Shown here piece by piece: positions 33,903 to 43,460 of a stretch of DNA of 64,000 nucleotides. The stretch covers positions 1 to 64,000 of the forward strand of contig JANQRI010000036.1 in assembly GCA_028284675.1 (NCBI GenBank), in the 5' to 3' direction. How positions within the stretch are numbered: position 1 is the stretch's first letter; each line of letters begins with the position of its first letter. This DNA comes from Gammaproteobacteria bacterium. Its GTDB lineage: Bacteria; Pseudomonadota; Gammaproteobacteria; HTCC5015. The translations under genes and the position numbers were made by a program. Under the pieces are notes generated by a model that was not told where the DNA came from, did not search any database, and saw nothing but the letters and a program-made list of their open reading frames with translations.

Positions 33903-35315
33903 TTAAACAAACAGGTTTCGGTCTATTCCATATTTTTTTAGCAACTTGCCGAAAGCACGCCGTTCTTTACAGGCCTGCTTTGCTGCTAAAGTCACGTTAC
34001 CATTTGTCTGTCGCATTAAACGATATAAATAACGTTTTTCAAACTCTGCAACAATTTTGGATTTGGCTTCATTAAAACTGACATCAAACAACGCGCCACT
34101 ATCCCACCCCGGAATATGCCCATCATCAGACTCTTCCAAAGGCATAGAATCAGCATTAAGATCTTCCAACATTATTGCAACACCAGAAGATATCAGTACC
34201 GCTTTATGCACAACATTCTCAAGCTCCCGGACATTGCCAGGCCAATCATGATTTTGCAGCCAGTCCGCAGCACTGAAATGGAAGATTTTCCGAGGCAATC
34301 CATATTGTGACGCATATTGATTCAAAAAATGTTTTGCCAATGGCAATATATCTTGCCGGCGCTCTCTCAGACCGGGCAAAGTTACAGCCAATATATTCAA
34401 CCGAAAAAATAAATCCTGCCGAACCTGACCACTATCAACCAATGTCTGCAAATTCACATTACTTGCCGCCAGTATTCGCACATCCGCTTTTAACGCCTGC
34501 CCCGCACCTAATGGCCGATACTCTTTTTCCTGTAAAAAACGCAATAACGCCACTTGTGCTTTCGGCGATAACGCTTCAACCTCATCTAGAAACAATGTCC
34601 CCTGATCTGCCTCACCAATCAAACCCTGCTGACCTGACTTTGCATCCGTGTAAGCACCTTTCACATGACCGAAAAGCTCATTTTCAATCAGGTTATCGGG
34701 CAATGCACCACAGTTAACTGGTATAAACGGTTGATCTGAACGCGCACTCATATAATGTATCGCACGTGCAACCAGTTCTTTGCCAGTACCGGTTTCCCCT
34801 TCAATTAAAACCGGAGCAGAACATCCGGCATATGTTTTTATCAGTTTTAATACTTTAGAAAACTCAGGAGATTCACCAATCAAATTGGAAACTGAAACAT
34901 CATCATATTCAGCATCTTCATACGCCCTGACTGTTTCAGCTTTATCAATCAACCGGGTTAATCGTATCGCCAATTCATCATATTGACACGGCCAGCTGAC
35001 AAACTCGCAACAGCAATCCACGCTATCCTGACCTAAACGAATTGCACCGGAATAAAATACACCAAACTTCGGCGCATCAGGGTAAGCAAGCAATAAAGAA
35101 CTCACTACTTCTTTGAAATGCTGGTAATAACGGCCAAAAATTAAAACAAAAACACTATTAGCAGGGACACCCTGATCACAGTCTATTTGATCAGGCGTAA
35201 ATAAGCGCACATTAAAACCAGACTCTGTTAAATATGCATGAACAGCTTCATATTCGGCATCCGAACAAAGCGGCACCGCATATAAGTGTTGCTGCTTTTT
35301 TTTTGTTCCGTCCAC
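33903..35315 (-). CDS. Sigma-54-dependent activator, likely regulator of the eCIS operon
   Basis: A 470-residue enhancer-binding protein. Residues 1-125 resemble a receiver domain but the strand where the phosphoacceptor Asp should sit reads VFVLIFGRYY, so control by phosphorylation is doubtful; a Cys cluster CCCEF lies at 101-105. Residues 145-375 are the AAA+ domain: Walker A GETGTGKE (173-180), Walker B LFLDE (241-245), R-finger region RQDLFFRLN. The sigma-54 contact loop is GAYTDA (220-225) where the consensus is GAFTGA. Residues about 425-466 are a Fis-type helix-turn-helix ending in ERRAFGKLLKKYGI. It lies directly upstream of, and in the same direction as, the injection-system operon, whose promoter is of the sigma-54 type. 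A TATAAT lies at 35346-35351 on its strand, without a good -35. Confidence 0.93.
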   Translation of the reverse strand: MDGTKKKQQHLYAVPLCSDAEYEAVHAYLTESGFNVRLFTPDQIDCDQGVPANSVFVLIFGRYYQHFKEVVSSLLLAYPDAPKFGVFYSGAIRLGQDSVDCCCEFVSWPCQYDELAIRLTRLIDKAETVRAYEDAEYDDVSVSNLIGESPEFSKVLKLIKTYAGCSAPVLIEGETGTGKELVARAIHYMSARSDQPFIPVNCGALPDNLIENELFGHVKGAYTDAKSGQQGLIGEADQGTLFLDEVEALSPKAQVALLRFLQEKEYRPLGAGQALKADVRILAASNVNLQTLVDSGQVRQDLFFRLNILAVTLPGLRERRQDILPLAKHFLNQYASQYGLPRKIFHFSAADWLQNHDWPGNVRELENVVHKAVLISSGVAIMLEDLNADSMPLEESDDGHIPGWDSGALFDVSFNEAKSKIVAEFEKRYLYRLMRQTNGNVTLAAKQACKERRAFGKLLKKYGIDRNLFV

Positions 35316-35782
35316 TTATGACTGTCCTTAATAACCAGCAGGGAGATTATAAAGTGCTCTCTCACAAGCTCCGCAGAAATACAGAACAGGTGACAATCAA
35401 ACAGACTGGAAAATATCTCATGCTTCGCCCCCGTACTGCAAACATTAAAACTGTATGAATTAAAATCACTTATAGATATGCGATATTTTTATTTATCAGT
35501 TTTAAAAAAGTGTAGTCAACGGATACCGCAATGCAAATCGGCAAAAAGTATGAAGAGCGATTTATCCACAAAAATCGAATCACGATTATTTAGGGAATTC
35601 AATGAAATTCATGCATTTAGATCATGGTGCTAAACCGGAATTTGAATGTGCCGGCATAAATGTTTTTATGATATCAACTGTTTAGTACGATATAGTGCGT
35701 ATTGCAAAAATGCTACAATATGCCCTTTCTCCGGGAACCGCCTGAAAACACTGCTTTACGGCAACCAGGTAAATCCAGCCAC
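35316..35782. other. AT-rich intergenic region
   Basis: Between the activator gene and the radical SAM gene. It should contain the activator's promoter (a TATAAT at 35346-35351 on the minus strand). A 27-codon plus-strand frame at 35602-35685 has AGGGAA upstream but no other support. An inverted repeat AATCG-N5-CGATT lies near 35575-35589. No RNA gene recognised. Confidence 0.4.
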
Positions 35783-36874
35783 TCAAATACCCTGCATATC
35801 TACTGGTACGCGTCTTGCTCCCCATGTACCTGGTAAAACTTCGAAAACGCCGACACAAGGCGTACCGCATTTTTTGCAATGTCCTTGGGCGTCAAGATTC
35901 CATTCCGACAGCTGATACCAGTCACGCCCAATCAATATATCGCCACAGTGATGACAATATGTACTCTGCCCGGCTTTATCATGCACATTCCCGGTATACA
36001 CATGCCTAATGCCATTTTTGATTGCGATTTCACGAGCCATTACTAATTTTGTTGCAGAAGTCGCGTGTTTATCCTGCATTTTCCAGTCGGGGTGAAAAGC
36101 AGTAAAGTGTAGCGGCACATCCGGACCCAGGTTTGCCATTAGCCAGCAAACCATATTTTCGATCTCCTGTGCAGAATCATTCTCTCCAGGTATCAATAAT
36201 GTCGTAATTTCAAACCAAACTGTTGTTTCATGTTTTAAAAAAAGCAATGTATCCAATACCGGTTGCAGGTGGCCACCGGTAATTTTCCAATAAAACTTTT
36301 CAGTGAATGCCTTCAAGTCAACGTTTACAGCATCCATTTGCTGGTACAAATCCTGTCGTGGCTTATCGCATATGTAACCCGAAGTAACAGCGACCGATTT
36401 AACACTTTGCTCACGACAGGCTATTGCAGTATCCACCGCATACTCTAGAAACACTATCGGATCATTGTATGTGTAAGCCACGGAACGGCAACCCAGAGCA
36501 ACAGCCGCCTTCACAATTTTTTCCGGTGATGCCTGGTCACTCAGAGTATCAAGCTGCCTGGATTTACTGATATCCCAGTTCTGGCAAAAACGGCATGCCA
36601 GATTACAACCGGCTGTGCCAAACGATAACACCGGCGTACCCGGCAAAAAATGATTTAACGGTTTTTTTTCAATCGGGTCAATACAATACCCGCTGGAACG
36701 GCCATAGGTTGTTAACACAACCCGGTTACCCCGATTGGCCCGAACAAAACACAAACCCTGCTGACCATCCTGTAATTTACAGGCACGCGGGCAGACATCG
36801 CACTGCACACGGCCATCAGCAAGCTTATGCCAATAATGAGTTGGATACTCGTTGGAAGGCGCCCGAACAGACAC
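35783..36874 (-). CDS. amrS: AmmeMemoRadiSam-type radical SAM enzyme
   Basis: A radical SAM protein of the AmrS family, related to pyruvate formate-lyase activases. The iron-sulphur motif CNLACRFC (Cys95, Cys99, Cys102 counted from a TTG five codons upstream) binds the 4Fe-4S cluster, and an N-terminal CxxCxxxC (CDVCPRAC) followed by LCFVRANRG and GYCIDPIEKKPLNHFLPG is the family signature. A further CxxC pair near the C-terminus (YCHHCG and CKKCG) suggests a terminal zinc or cluster site. I place the start at GTG 36874 because GGGG lies at normal distance; TTG 36889 would precede that site. Usual partners AmrA and AmrB are not in this window. Substrate unknown. Confidence 0.9.
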   Translation of the reverse strand: MSVRAPSNEYPTHYWHKLADGRVQCDVCPRACKLQDGQQGLCFVRANRGNRVVLTTYGRSSGYCIDPIEKKPLNHFLPGTPVLSFGTAGCNLACRFCQNWDISKSRQLDTLSDQASPEKIVKAAVALGCRSVAYTYNDPIVFLEYAVDTAIACREQSVKSVAVTSGYICDKPRQDLYQQMDAVNVDLKAFTEKFYWKITGGHLQPVLDTLLFLKHETTVWFEITTLLIPGENDSAQEIENMVCWLMANLGPDVPLHFTAFHPDWKMQDKHATSATKLVMAREIAIKNGIRHVYTGNVHDKAGQSTYCHHCGDILIGRDWYQLSEWNLDAQGHCKKCGTPCVGVFEVLPGTWGARRVPVDMQGI

Positions 36875-36961
36875 TATTTTCCCCGGCAAAAATATACTAG
36901 CTCAGAGTTTAGCCCAAATAATGCTACGCGACATATATACAGCCGCTTTTATCAATACCTG

Positions 36962-37657
36962 CTAAGCAGATGCCTCCAGGCGGCTGCCGCTGCGCTCGGG
37001 TTTCACCGCCAAATCGGCCGCCTGATAGGCGGTTGCAGCCGAATGACCTTCGACACTATGCTTACCCCCGCAGATCGCACAGATCACATGTGTATGTCCA
37101 ACTTCGTCAACACGCTCTTCGGACTGAAGAGTTTGAACACCCTGTTTATCGTCCATTTTTTTGTCCTCGCTTCGTTCCCTGGCAATTTCGACACGCGCTT
37201 CAACAGCCATCGCCACAGCCTGGGCTGCAACTGCCTGATCCTGTGCCGAAGGTTCCGCAGGCGCCAGTGCCGCCCGCTGAATTTTTTGTGCTTTCTGCAG
37301 TGTTGCTTCCGGATCGCCCGGTACCGGTGAAGTATCGATCTGCACTTCCCCGCCAACCGCATACAGACGGCCATCCGGACCACGCTGATAATCATAACTT
37401 GGTCCGCTCCGGACCAGTGAACCGGCAGCGGCCGCATGCGCCCGTTCATGCGCCCGAACCTCCAGGTCACGGGCTTTCAGTTCCCGCAACACCCGCAGCT
37501 CATCCTGAGAAAGACGGGCTTCCACCGGTCCCGACTGCCCTGCCGGAGTTTGTTCAACACCATCGCGAGCACTCTGATCTGCCTGCGGTTTTCTCGCCGT
37601 AACAGAATCAGCTAATCGGGTAATAGCGCTCACTGCTGAGTGACTATGAATAATCAT
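36962..37657 (-). CDS. SprA-family putative metalloprotease
   Basis: A 231-residue protein with RAHERAHAAAAG, HExxH at residues 70-74, followed by SYDYQRGPDGRLYAVGGEVQID and GDPEATLQKAQKIQRAALAPAEPS; this is the conserved order in the SprA-related family of putative metalloproteases. The C-terminal 35 residues hold HVICAICGGKHSVEGHS, a Cys/His pair that could bind zinc. The start is set at ATG 37657; an upstream frame to 37762 would run into the divergent transporter's leader. It is divergent from the MFS gene. Substrate unknown. Confidence 0.82.
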   Translation of the reverse strand: MIIHSHSAVSAITRLADSVTARKPQADQSARDGVEQTPAGQSGPVEARLSQDELRVLRELKARDLEVRAHERAHAAAAGSLVRSGPSYDYQRGPDGRLYAVGGEVQIDTSPVPGDPEATLQKAQKIQRAALAPAEPSAQDQAVAAQAVAMAVEARVEIARERSEDKKMDDKQGVQTLQSEERVDEVGHTHVICAICGGKHSVEGHSAATAYQAADLAVKPERSGSRLEASA

Positions 37658-37896
37658 TACCGGCCCTGGCTTTTTACTGCATACCGGGAACATCGGCCAG
37701 CTGATTAAAGGCTTGAATGCACCATGCCCAATACAATATGCACTGCCAAAAGGCTGATTCATCTATAATCGCAGCTTCCTTTACGGCGCCAGGCAGAATA
37801 CCTAAAATCGCATTTGAATTTTGATCCCAGACGCCTAAGCCTGTCTTTGTGAAACACCCGGGCCGGGAGTACTGCAAAACCAAACAGGAGAGATGT

Positions 37897-39177
37897 ATGA
37901 CAACCGGGCAGTTTAAACTGCTGCAAAGCAGGCGCTTTTTACCGCTGTTTATTACTCAGTTTTTGGGTGCTTTTAATGACAATGTATTTAAAAACGCACT
38001 ATTGATATTAATCACTTATGATTTAGCAGCCCGGCATGGCCTGGACGGGCCTTTGCTGGTCACAATGGCTTCCGGGCTTTTTATTTTGCCGTTTTTTTTA
38101 TTCTCAGCAACTGCCGGGCAGCTTGCTGACCGCTATGAGCGTTCCATGCTGGTAAGACGTATCAAACTTTGCGAGATCGGCTTGGCATTATTGGCTTCCG
38201 TCGGCTTATATCTGGGCAATACTTATCTGCTCTTCGCGGTATTGTTTTTGCTCGGCGCACAATCGACTTTTTTCGGCCCAATTAAATACAGCCTATTACC
38301 GGACCATTTACGCGATGAGGAGCTGATCGGTGGCAACGGTCTAATTGAAATGGGAACGTTCATATCAATACTGCTGGGTACCATTGCCGGAGGCCTGTTA
38401 ATTCGTACCGAAAATGGTACTGCAATGGTCAGCACTTTGGTTTGCTGTGCAGCATTTTGCGGATGGTTGTCCGCACGACGAATTCCAACAGCGCGTATTT
38501 CATCGCCACAATTACGAATACGCTGGAATTTCCCAGTCGAGACTTTTGTTATATTACGCCATGCCACACAAAACCGTATCGTATTTTGCGCAATGCTTGG
38601 CATTTCCTGGTTTTGGTTACTCGGTGCAACTTTTTTATCGCAGTTTCCCAATTTCGGAAAACTGACTATTGGTGTGGACGAACAGGTCGTTACATTATTT
38701 CTAACATTTTTTTCGATCGGCATTGGTATCGGGTCATTGCTTTGTAACAAATTATTACATGCGCGAATCTCAGCAAAATATGTACCGGCAGCCATTATCG
38801 GCTTATCTTTGTTTACTGTCGACCTGTACTTTATATCGTCCGGGTTTGCAGTACCGGACAAAAATGAACTAATGGGTTTAAAAGGTTTTTTTAGTAACGT
38901 TGCCAATTGGCGACTTTTGTTTGATCTGACAATGATCGCGATTTGCGGGGGTATTTATATTATTCCGTTATATTCACTGGTTCAGCATCACTCCGATATC
39001 AATTATCGTTCAAGAACCATTGCCGGAGTTAATATTATGAATGCATTATTTATGGTGGTCTCGGCACTTGCAACGTCAGCCTTATTGGTTGCCGGTTTCA
39101 CGATTCCCGAGATTTTTTTATGTCTGGCGCTTGCTAATATAGCTATGATAGGTATTGTATGGCGCCTGCCAAAATAG
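37897..39177 (+). CDS. MFS transporter, LplT-like
   Basis: A 427-residue major facilitator with about 12 membrane segments. The N-terminus FLPLFITQFLGAFNDNVFKNALL and the loop after segment two, GQLADRYERSMLVRR, match the lysophospholipid transporter (LplT) family and the transporter half of Aas-type fusion proteins, as does FFGPIKYSLLPDHL. No acyltransferase part follows, so it is the stand-alone form. The start is ATG 37897 with CAGGAGAG upstream; an earlier ATG at 37849 has none. It may return lysophospholipids to the inner leaflet for re-acylation; substrate not proven by sequence. Confidence 0.88.
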   Translation: MTTGQFKLLQSRRFLPLFITQFLGAFNDNVFKNALLILITYDLAARHGLDGPLLVTMASGLFILPFFLFSATAGQLADRYERSMLVRRIKLCEIGLALLASVGLYLGNTYLLFAVLFLLGAQSTFFGPIKYSLLPDHLRDEELIGGNGLIEMGTFISILLGTIAGGLLIRTENGTAMVSTLVCCAAFCGWLSARRIPTARISSPQLRIRWNFPVETFVILRHATQNRIVFCAMLGISWFWLLGATFLSQFPNFGKLTIGVDEQVVTLFLTFFSIGIGIGSLLCNKLLHARISAKYVPAAIIGLSLFTVDLYFISSGFAVPDKNELMGLKGFFSNVANWRLLFDLTMIAICGGIYIIPLYSLVQHHSDINYRSRTIAGVNIMNALFMVVSALATSALLVAGFTIPEIFLCLALANIAMIGIVWRLPK

Positions 39178-39197
39178 CCCGTTCTTTTTTGTATGCC

Positions 39198-39227
39198 GGG
39201 GAAACTCCGGCAACCTGAAGTTTCCCC
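39198..39227. terminator. Intergenic hairpin between convergent genes
   Basis: GGGGAAACT and AGTTTCCCC form a 9-base stem with a 12-base loop between the convergent MFS and Ser-rich genes. No T-tract follows on either strand, so it is a weak terminator candidate. Confidence 0.35.
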
Positions 39228-39248
39228 AGCTATATAAATAACGCTCTG

Positions 39249-39920
39249 TTAAGTACCATGACCTCTAGGGCCCACACCTAAAATGGTTGCACCTTGCGAA
39301 GTGCCGAGTGTGGGTGATGAGGGATAGGATAAACTGCCGCTGGGGCCGTTTAACAGGCTGTTGGCATAAATCGGGGACTGGCTCACCGGTTTACCTGTCA
39401 CCAGAGGGGATAATAATTTCATTAGGTTGCCTGCATCGTAACCCAGCTTGGCACCTTTATTGCCACCAATCAGTTTACCAAGATAAGGCAATAACTGAGG
39501 GGTGATCGCCAATAACTTATTTAACCAGTCACTGCCACCTGATTTATTATCAGATGATGAGGTGTCTTGAAAATTAAACCCTTCCTTCGCAAGCGCAGCT
39601 GTAAGCTCCGGGCTGCCCTTCAACACCTTGGAGACATCCGACGAAATCGTATCAGCATTAGCCAACACATTAGTGGAATCAGAACCCCCAAATGTTATAT
39701 TTCCGGCATCACTATTAAACGCAATTGGCGTAGAGTCGCCTGCACCAAAATCAGTTGCTTTATAGTTGAGACCCAAAGAATCATCTGCTTTAAAACTATC
39801 AACCTGATTACTGAAATCGAAAGAGCTTGTACCAAGCGACGCATTCGTGTCGAACTTTATATCACTACTAAAATCAACATCACTCGTTGAAAAATTAATA
39901 CTTTCGGTTGCCACTGTCAT
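39249..39920 (-). CDS. Ser/Asn/Gly-rich Cys-free protein, possibly secreted
   Basis: A 223-residue protein with AGGGGAT as ribosome binding site. It contains no Cys, is rich in Ser, Asp, Asn, Thr and Gly, and shows no signal peptide or stable membrane segment. Residues 1-110 read as a string of short beta-like units with SFDF, INFS, DFSS; residues about 130-165 hold one amphipathic helix pair (DWLNKLLAITPQLLPYLGKLIGG); the C-terminus is Ser/Pro/Gly-rich. This composition recalls substrates of type III or other signal-peptide-free secretion systems (harpin-like), but there is no homologous motif to prove it. No function is assigned. Confidence 0.75.
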   Translation of the reverse strand: MTVATESINFSTSDVDFSSDIKFDTNASLGTSSFDFSNQVDSFKADDSLGLNYKATDFGAGDSTPIAFNSDAGNITFGGSDSTNVLANADTISSDVSKVLKGSPELTAALAKEGFNFQDTSSSDNKSGGSDWLNKLLAITPQLLPYLGKLIGGNKGAKLGYDAGNLMKLLSPLVTGKPVSQSPIYANSLLNGPSGSLSYPSSPTLGTSQGATILGVGPRGHGT

Positions 39921-40211
39921 ATCCCCTATGCTGGATTAATTAAAAGTTACTGGAAAACAATGCAATTTACAATGTTTCAATGAATATACTTGGACGCCTT
40001 CAATAATAGGCTTTTACAACAGGAAAGAAAATACAGCTTAGGCTATATAGGATATTGGTCGTAACAGACGGCCGAAAGTTATATTTTCCAAAACTTTCTA
40101 TACCAATAAAGAGACAGTTCTTAGGACGCTATACTTAAAGTAATAAACGCAAAACATTAGTAATATAAAGCATAACAGTATTAAGTTATGCAGGTTTTTA
40201 TTATAGCATTT
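39921..40211. other. AT-rich intergenic region
   Basis: About 290 bases between the aspS stop and the Ser-rich gene, both on the minus strand. It should contain the Ser-rich gene's promoter. I see no sigma-54 spacing, no strong hairpin and no coding frame. Confidence 0.5.
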
Positions 40212-41993
40212 TCAGTCATTTTTAACTTGCGGTTTGCGTAAGCGAATCGACAATTCACGCAATTGTTTTTCATCAACCGGTGCCGGCGCATCGGTTAACA
40301 GACAGGCGGCGGTCTGCGTTTTCGGAAATGCCATCACATCGCGAATCGATTGCGCCCCACTCATCAACATCGCCAGGCGATCGAGGCCAAACGCAATACC
40401 GCCATGCGGAGGTGCACCATAGCGTAATGCCTCCAGTAGAAAACCGAATTTCTCCTCGGCTTCCTGTTCATTAATATTAAGTATATTAAATACTGCCTGT
40501 TGTATTTCGCGGTTATGAATACGCACTGATCCGCCACCCAGTTCAGTACCGTTCAGCACGACATCATAGGCTTTGGATATCGCCGCCCCCGGGTCTTTAC
40601 TCAACGCACCGGCATCATCACTGCGCGGCGCGGTAAACGGATGATGCAAGGCCTGCCAGCGCTTGTCTTTTTCATCCCATTCGAACATCGGAAACTCAGT
40701 GACCCACAAGAACCGCCAGCCGGGCTCAACCAGCTTGCGATCGATACCCAGTTTAACCCGCAATGCCCCCAGCGCATCATTTACCACGGAGGCTTTATCG
40801 GCACCGAAAAAAATCATATCACCGTTTTCCGCACCGGTTCGCTGCAGAATCGCATCAACCACTTCATCCGGCAAAAACTTTAGAATCGGCGACTGCAGAC
40901 CGTCCCGGCCGGCTGCTATATCAGTACACTTTATATAAGCAAGGCCCTTTGCACCAAAACGCCCGACATATTGAGTGTAATCATCAATCTCTTTACGGCT
41001 CAGATCAGCACCGGCCGGCAATCGTAATGCCGCAACCCGCCCTTTAGGGTCTTTCGCCGGCCCGGCAAAGACCTTGAACTCCACCGCCTGCATCACATCG
41101 GTTAACGAGACCAACTCCAGCGGAATTCGTAAATCAGGTTTATCCGAGCCGAACCGTTCCATCGCCTCGGTATATGGCATGCGCAGAAACGGGATTTCTA
41201 TGGCTTCACCCAACACCTGCTCAAACAGATTTACAAGCATCTGCTCCATCAGGCCGGTAATCCCGGCTTCATCCATAAATGAAGTTTCGATATCAAGCTG
41301 GGTAAATTCGGGTTGCCGATCCGCGCGTAAATCTTCGTCACGGAAACAGCGTACGATCTGATAATAGCGGTCCATACCACCCATCATCAGTAACTGTTTA
41401 AAAAGCTGAGGGGATTGCGGCAACGCGAAAAACTGGCCGGGATGGGTGCGACTGGGCACGATATAGTCACGAGCGCCTTCCGGAGTCGCTTTGGTCAGCA
41501 TTGGGGTCTCGATTTCCAAAAAACCCTCTTTTTCCAAAAAGCCCCGTAATGCAGTATTCACCCGGGCCCGGAGGCGTAAACTCTGTTGCATCACCGGCCG
41601 GCGCAAATCTATATAACGGTATCGCAGCCTGACATCTTCGCTGACATCTTCATCATCAAGCTGAAACGGCGGGGTATCCGCTCTGTTCAATACCTCCAGC
41701 TCTTCAACCAATACTTCAATTTCTCCGGTGCTCAGATCCGGGTTCACTGTGCCCTCCGGCCGATGACGGACTTTGCCGGTCACCTGCAACACATATTCGT
41801 TACGCACACGCTCGGCAACAGAAAATATTTCGGGCCGATCAGGATCAAATACAACCTGCACCAGACCGGAATGGTCCCGTAAATCGATAAAAATCACACC
41901 GCCGTGGTCCCGCCGCCGGTGTACCCAGCCTGTCAATTTTACCTGTTTATCGATTTCGACAGCATCAACGCTGCCGCAATAATGTGTTCGCAT
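40212..41993 (-). CDS. aspS: Aspartyl-tRNA synthetase
   Basis: A 593-residue class II aminoacyl-tRNA synthetase of normal bacterial length. The N-terminal OB fold opens MRTHYCGSVDAVEIDKQVKLTGWVHRRRDHGGVIFIDLRD-like, motif 2 is YYQIVRCFRDEDLRADRQPEF, and motif 3 is GIAFGLDRLAMLM. The bacterial GAD insertion is present between motifs. The chain ends in a basic tail KPQVKND. Charges tRNA(Asp) and possibly tRNA(Asn). It lies downstream of the FmdB-type gene in the same direction, a common gammaproteobacterial order. Confidence 0.98.
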   Translation of the reverse strand: MRTHYCGSVDAVEIDKQVKLTGWVHRRRDHGGVIFIDLRDHSGLVQVVFDPDRPEIFSVAERVRNEYVLQVTGKVRHRPEGTVNPDLSTGEIEVLVEELEVLNRADTPPFQLDDEDVSEDVRLRYRYIDLRRPVMQQSLRLRARVNTALRGFLEKEGFLEIETPMLTKATPEGARDYIVPSRTHPGQFFALPQSPQLFKQLLMMGGMDRYYQIVRCFRDEDLRADRQPEFTQLDIETSFMDEAGITGLMEQMLVNLFEQVLGEAIEIPFLRMPYTEAMERFGSDKPDLRIPLELVSLTDVMQAVEFKVFAGPAKDPKGRVAALRLPAGADLSRKEIDDYTQYVGRFGAKGLAYIKCTDIAAGRDGLQSPILKFLPDEVVDAILQRTGAENGDMIFFGADKASVVNDALGALRVKLGIDRKLVEPGWRFLWVTEFPMFEWDEKDKRWQALHHPFTAPRSDDAGALSKDPGAAISKAYDVVLNGTELGGGSVRIHNREIQQAVFNILNINEQEAEEKFGFLLEALRYGAPPHGGIAFGLDRLAMLMSGAQSIRDVMAFPKTQTAACLLTDAPAPVDEKQLRELSIRLRKPQVKND

Positions 41994-42173
41994 AATTCAG
42001 TCGCCTGAGTTCAGAAAATTCAAATTCCCGCGGAGTATGTGGTAAAACCGTTATTCGGCCAAAATCGCGCAATCCCGGCTTATCACCGATGGCACAAGGT
42101 ATGTGCAGGCGGGATATTAAGGCTTGTCGTCCGTGGAAGCAACAAACACACCGGCTGCGACGAAGCAACCGGG

Positions 42174-42539
42174 TCAACTATCACTGGATTTGCTACCAGA
42201 GACCTTAGTGCCCGAATTCTGAGGCTTTGAGTTGCTACCGGAGCTACCTGAAGAAGACGAGGACTCCGTGGACTTGGCCTTATCCGCCGCTTTGCCACCA
42301 TCGTTTTTTTGGCTACCACCATCAGATTTACCGCTATCGTGCAAATTACGCTTGCCGGAGCTTTTAAAGTCAGTTTCATACCAACCCCCGCCTTTCAAAC
42401 GAAAGCCAGCAGCCGATATTTGCTTTTTCAAGCCCGGTTTTCCGCAAGCGGGGCAATCGACCAGGGGTGGATCGCTGATCTTCTGCAAGGCCTCTACCAT
42501 CTCCCCGCAAAACTCACATCGATATTCATAAAACGGCAT
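42174..42539 (-). CDS. FmdB-family zinc-ribbon protein
   Basis: A 121-residue protein whose first 45 residues are a zinc ribbon: MPFYEYRCEFCGEMVEALQ, then VDCPACGKPGLKK (two CxxC pairs). FRLKGGGWYETDF follows, the usual FmdB-family sequence. The last 60 residues are a low-complexity Ser/Lys/Gly tail. Function of this family is not established; transcription-linked roles have been suggested. It precedes aspS, separated by about 180 bases. Confidence 0.93.
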   Translation of the reverse strand: MPFYEYRCEFCGEMVEALQKISDPPLVDCPACGKPGLKKQISAAGFRLKGGGWYETDFKSSGKRNLHDSGKSDGGSQKNDGGKAADKAKSTESSSSSGSSGSNSKPQNSGTKVSGSKSSDS

Positions 42540-42725
42540 GATTAACCTCGTTATACGGATAAACAGCGCGAATTATATAAATACTTGCCGTCAGCGCAAC
42601 TTTAAGCCCATTCAGTGACCTGCCGATAGCGTCAACAGCACAGTTTGTACACAATAGTGGTGACAATACACAACTTGGTTTAAAATCGGTCTCGCACTCT
42701 CGGGGATCAATCCAGGGATATTATA

Positions 42726-43037
42726 ATGAACAAAAAATTCAGCTGTACCGCAATCTTAACACTAGTATTCAGCCAGGCTATTGCGGCCGGTGATGCAGAG
42801 CAAGGCAAAATCAAAGCCGAAACCTGTTATGGCTGCCATGCAGAGCCTAACTATTTTAATGTATACCCTTCTTACCGCGTACCAAAACTGGCGGGCCAAC
42901 ATCCCGAATATATCGTGGAAGCTCTAAAAGCCTATAAAAACGGTACTCGCAATCACCCGACAATGACTGCAAACGCGGCCAATTTAAACGATCAGGATAT
43001 GCTGGATATTGCGGCATTTCTCAGCGCTGCCAAATAA
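42726..43037 (+). CDS. Small class I c-type cytochrome
   Basis: A 103-residue periplasmic cytochrome c. Residues 1-21 are a signal peptide ending in AIAAG. The haem motif CYGCH is at 34-38, and a Met in HPTMTAN near residue 80 is the likely sixth ligand. It forms a pair with the next gene, 18 bases downstream; tandem small cytochromes of this type in Gammaproteobacteria act as soluble electron carriers. The GGGATATT ribosome binding site is adequate. Confidence 0.92.
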   Translation: MNKKFSCTAILTLVFSQAIAAGDAEQGKIKAETCYGCHAEPNYFNVYPSYRVPKLAGQHPEYIVEALKAYKNGTRNHPTMTANAANLNDQDMLDIAAFLSAAK

Positions 43038-43055
43038 GCAATAAGGACCGAAACT

Positions 43056-43388
43056 ATGAAACAGCTTATCACCGCAATTACGCTGACAGCAGCCGGCCTC
43101 ACCTTGACTCAGACCGCCATCGCGGGCGACCCGGTCGCCGGAAAGCAAAAATCAGCGGTCTGTGCCACCTGCCACGGTGCAGATGGCAATAGCCCCTCTC
43201 CGGCATTCCCGACGTTGGCCGGCCAATATCAGGATTATCTGGAAAAATCCCTGAAAGACTACCGGTCGGGGGCACGGCAAAACGCAATTATGGCAGGCTT
43301 CGCGACATCACTCAGTGATGAGGATATAGCGGATCTGGCAGCATTTTATGCGAGCCAAAGTGGGCTCGAAGTGGTTAAAAAACCCTAG
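43056..43388 (+). CDS. Small class I c-type cytochrome (second of pair)
   Basis: A 110-residue cytochrome c with a signal peptide (residues 1-23, ending AIAG), haem motif CATCH at 36-40 and Met in NAIMAGFA as probable axial ligand. It shares the LAGQYQDYL...LKDYRSGAR...M pattern with the upstream cytochrome (LAGQHPEYIVEALKAYKNGTRNHPTM), so the two are duplicates. Likely electron transfer in the periplasm; partners not visible here. Confidence 0.93.
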   Translation: MKQLITAITLTAAGLTLTQTAIAGDPVAGKQKSAVCATCHGADGNSPSPAFPTLAGQYQDYLEKSLKDYRSGARQNAIMAGFATSLSDEDIADLAAFYASQSGLEVVKKP

Positions 43389-43460
43389 ACGCACTGATCT
43401 CCGGTTTTTAGCCCACTGTTGACCTGTAGCTCATTACAAAGGCTTTGAAAACAAGGCTTT

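Noticed and set aside
35602..35685. 27-codon plus-strand frame with AGGGAA upstream
   Set aside because: Too short to judge without conservation data; recorded only in the intergenic entry.
36970..37602. Plus-strand frame of 210 codons
   Set aside because: Antisense to the SprA-family gene, which has a recognisable HExxH motif; the plus-strand translation is Pro/Arg/His-rich and lacks any family feature.
38223..38906. Minus-strand frame of 227 codons
   Set aside because: Antisense to the MFS transporter, whose membrane segments and family motifs are clear.
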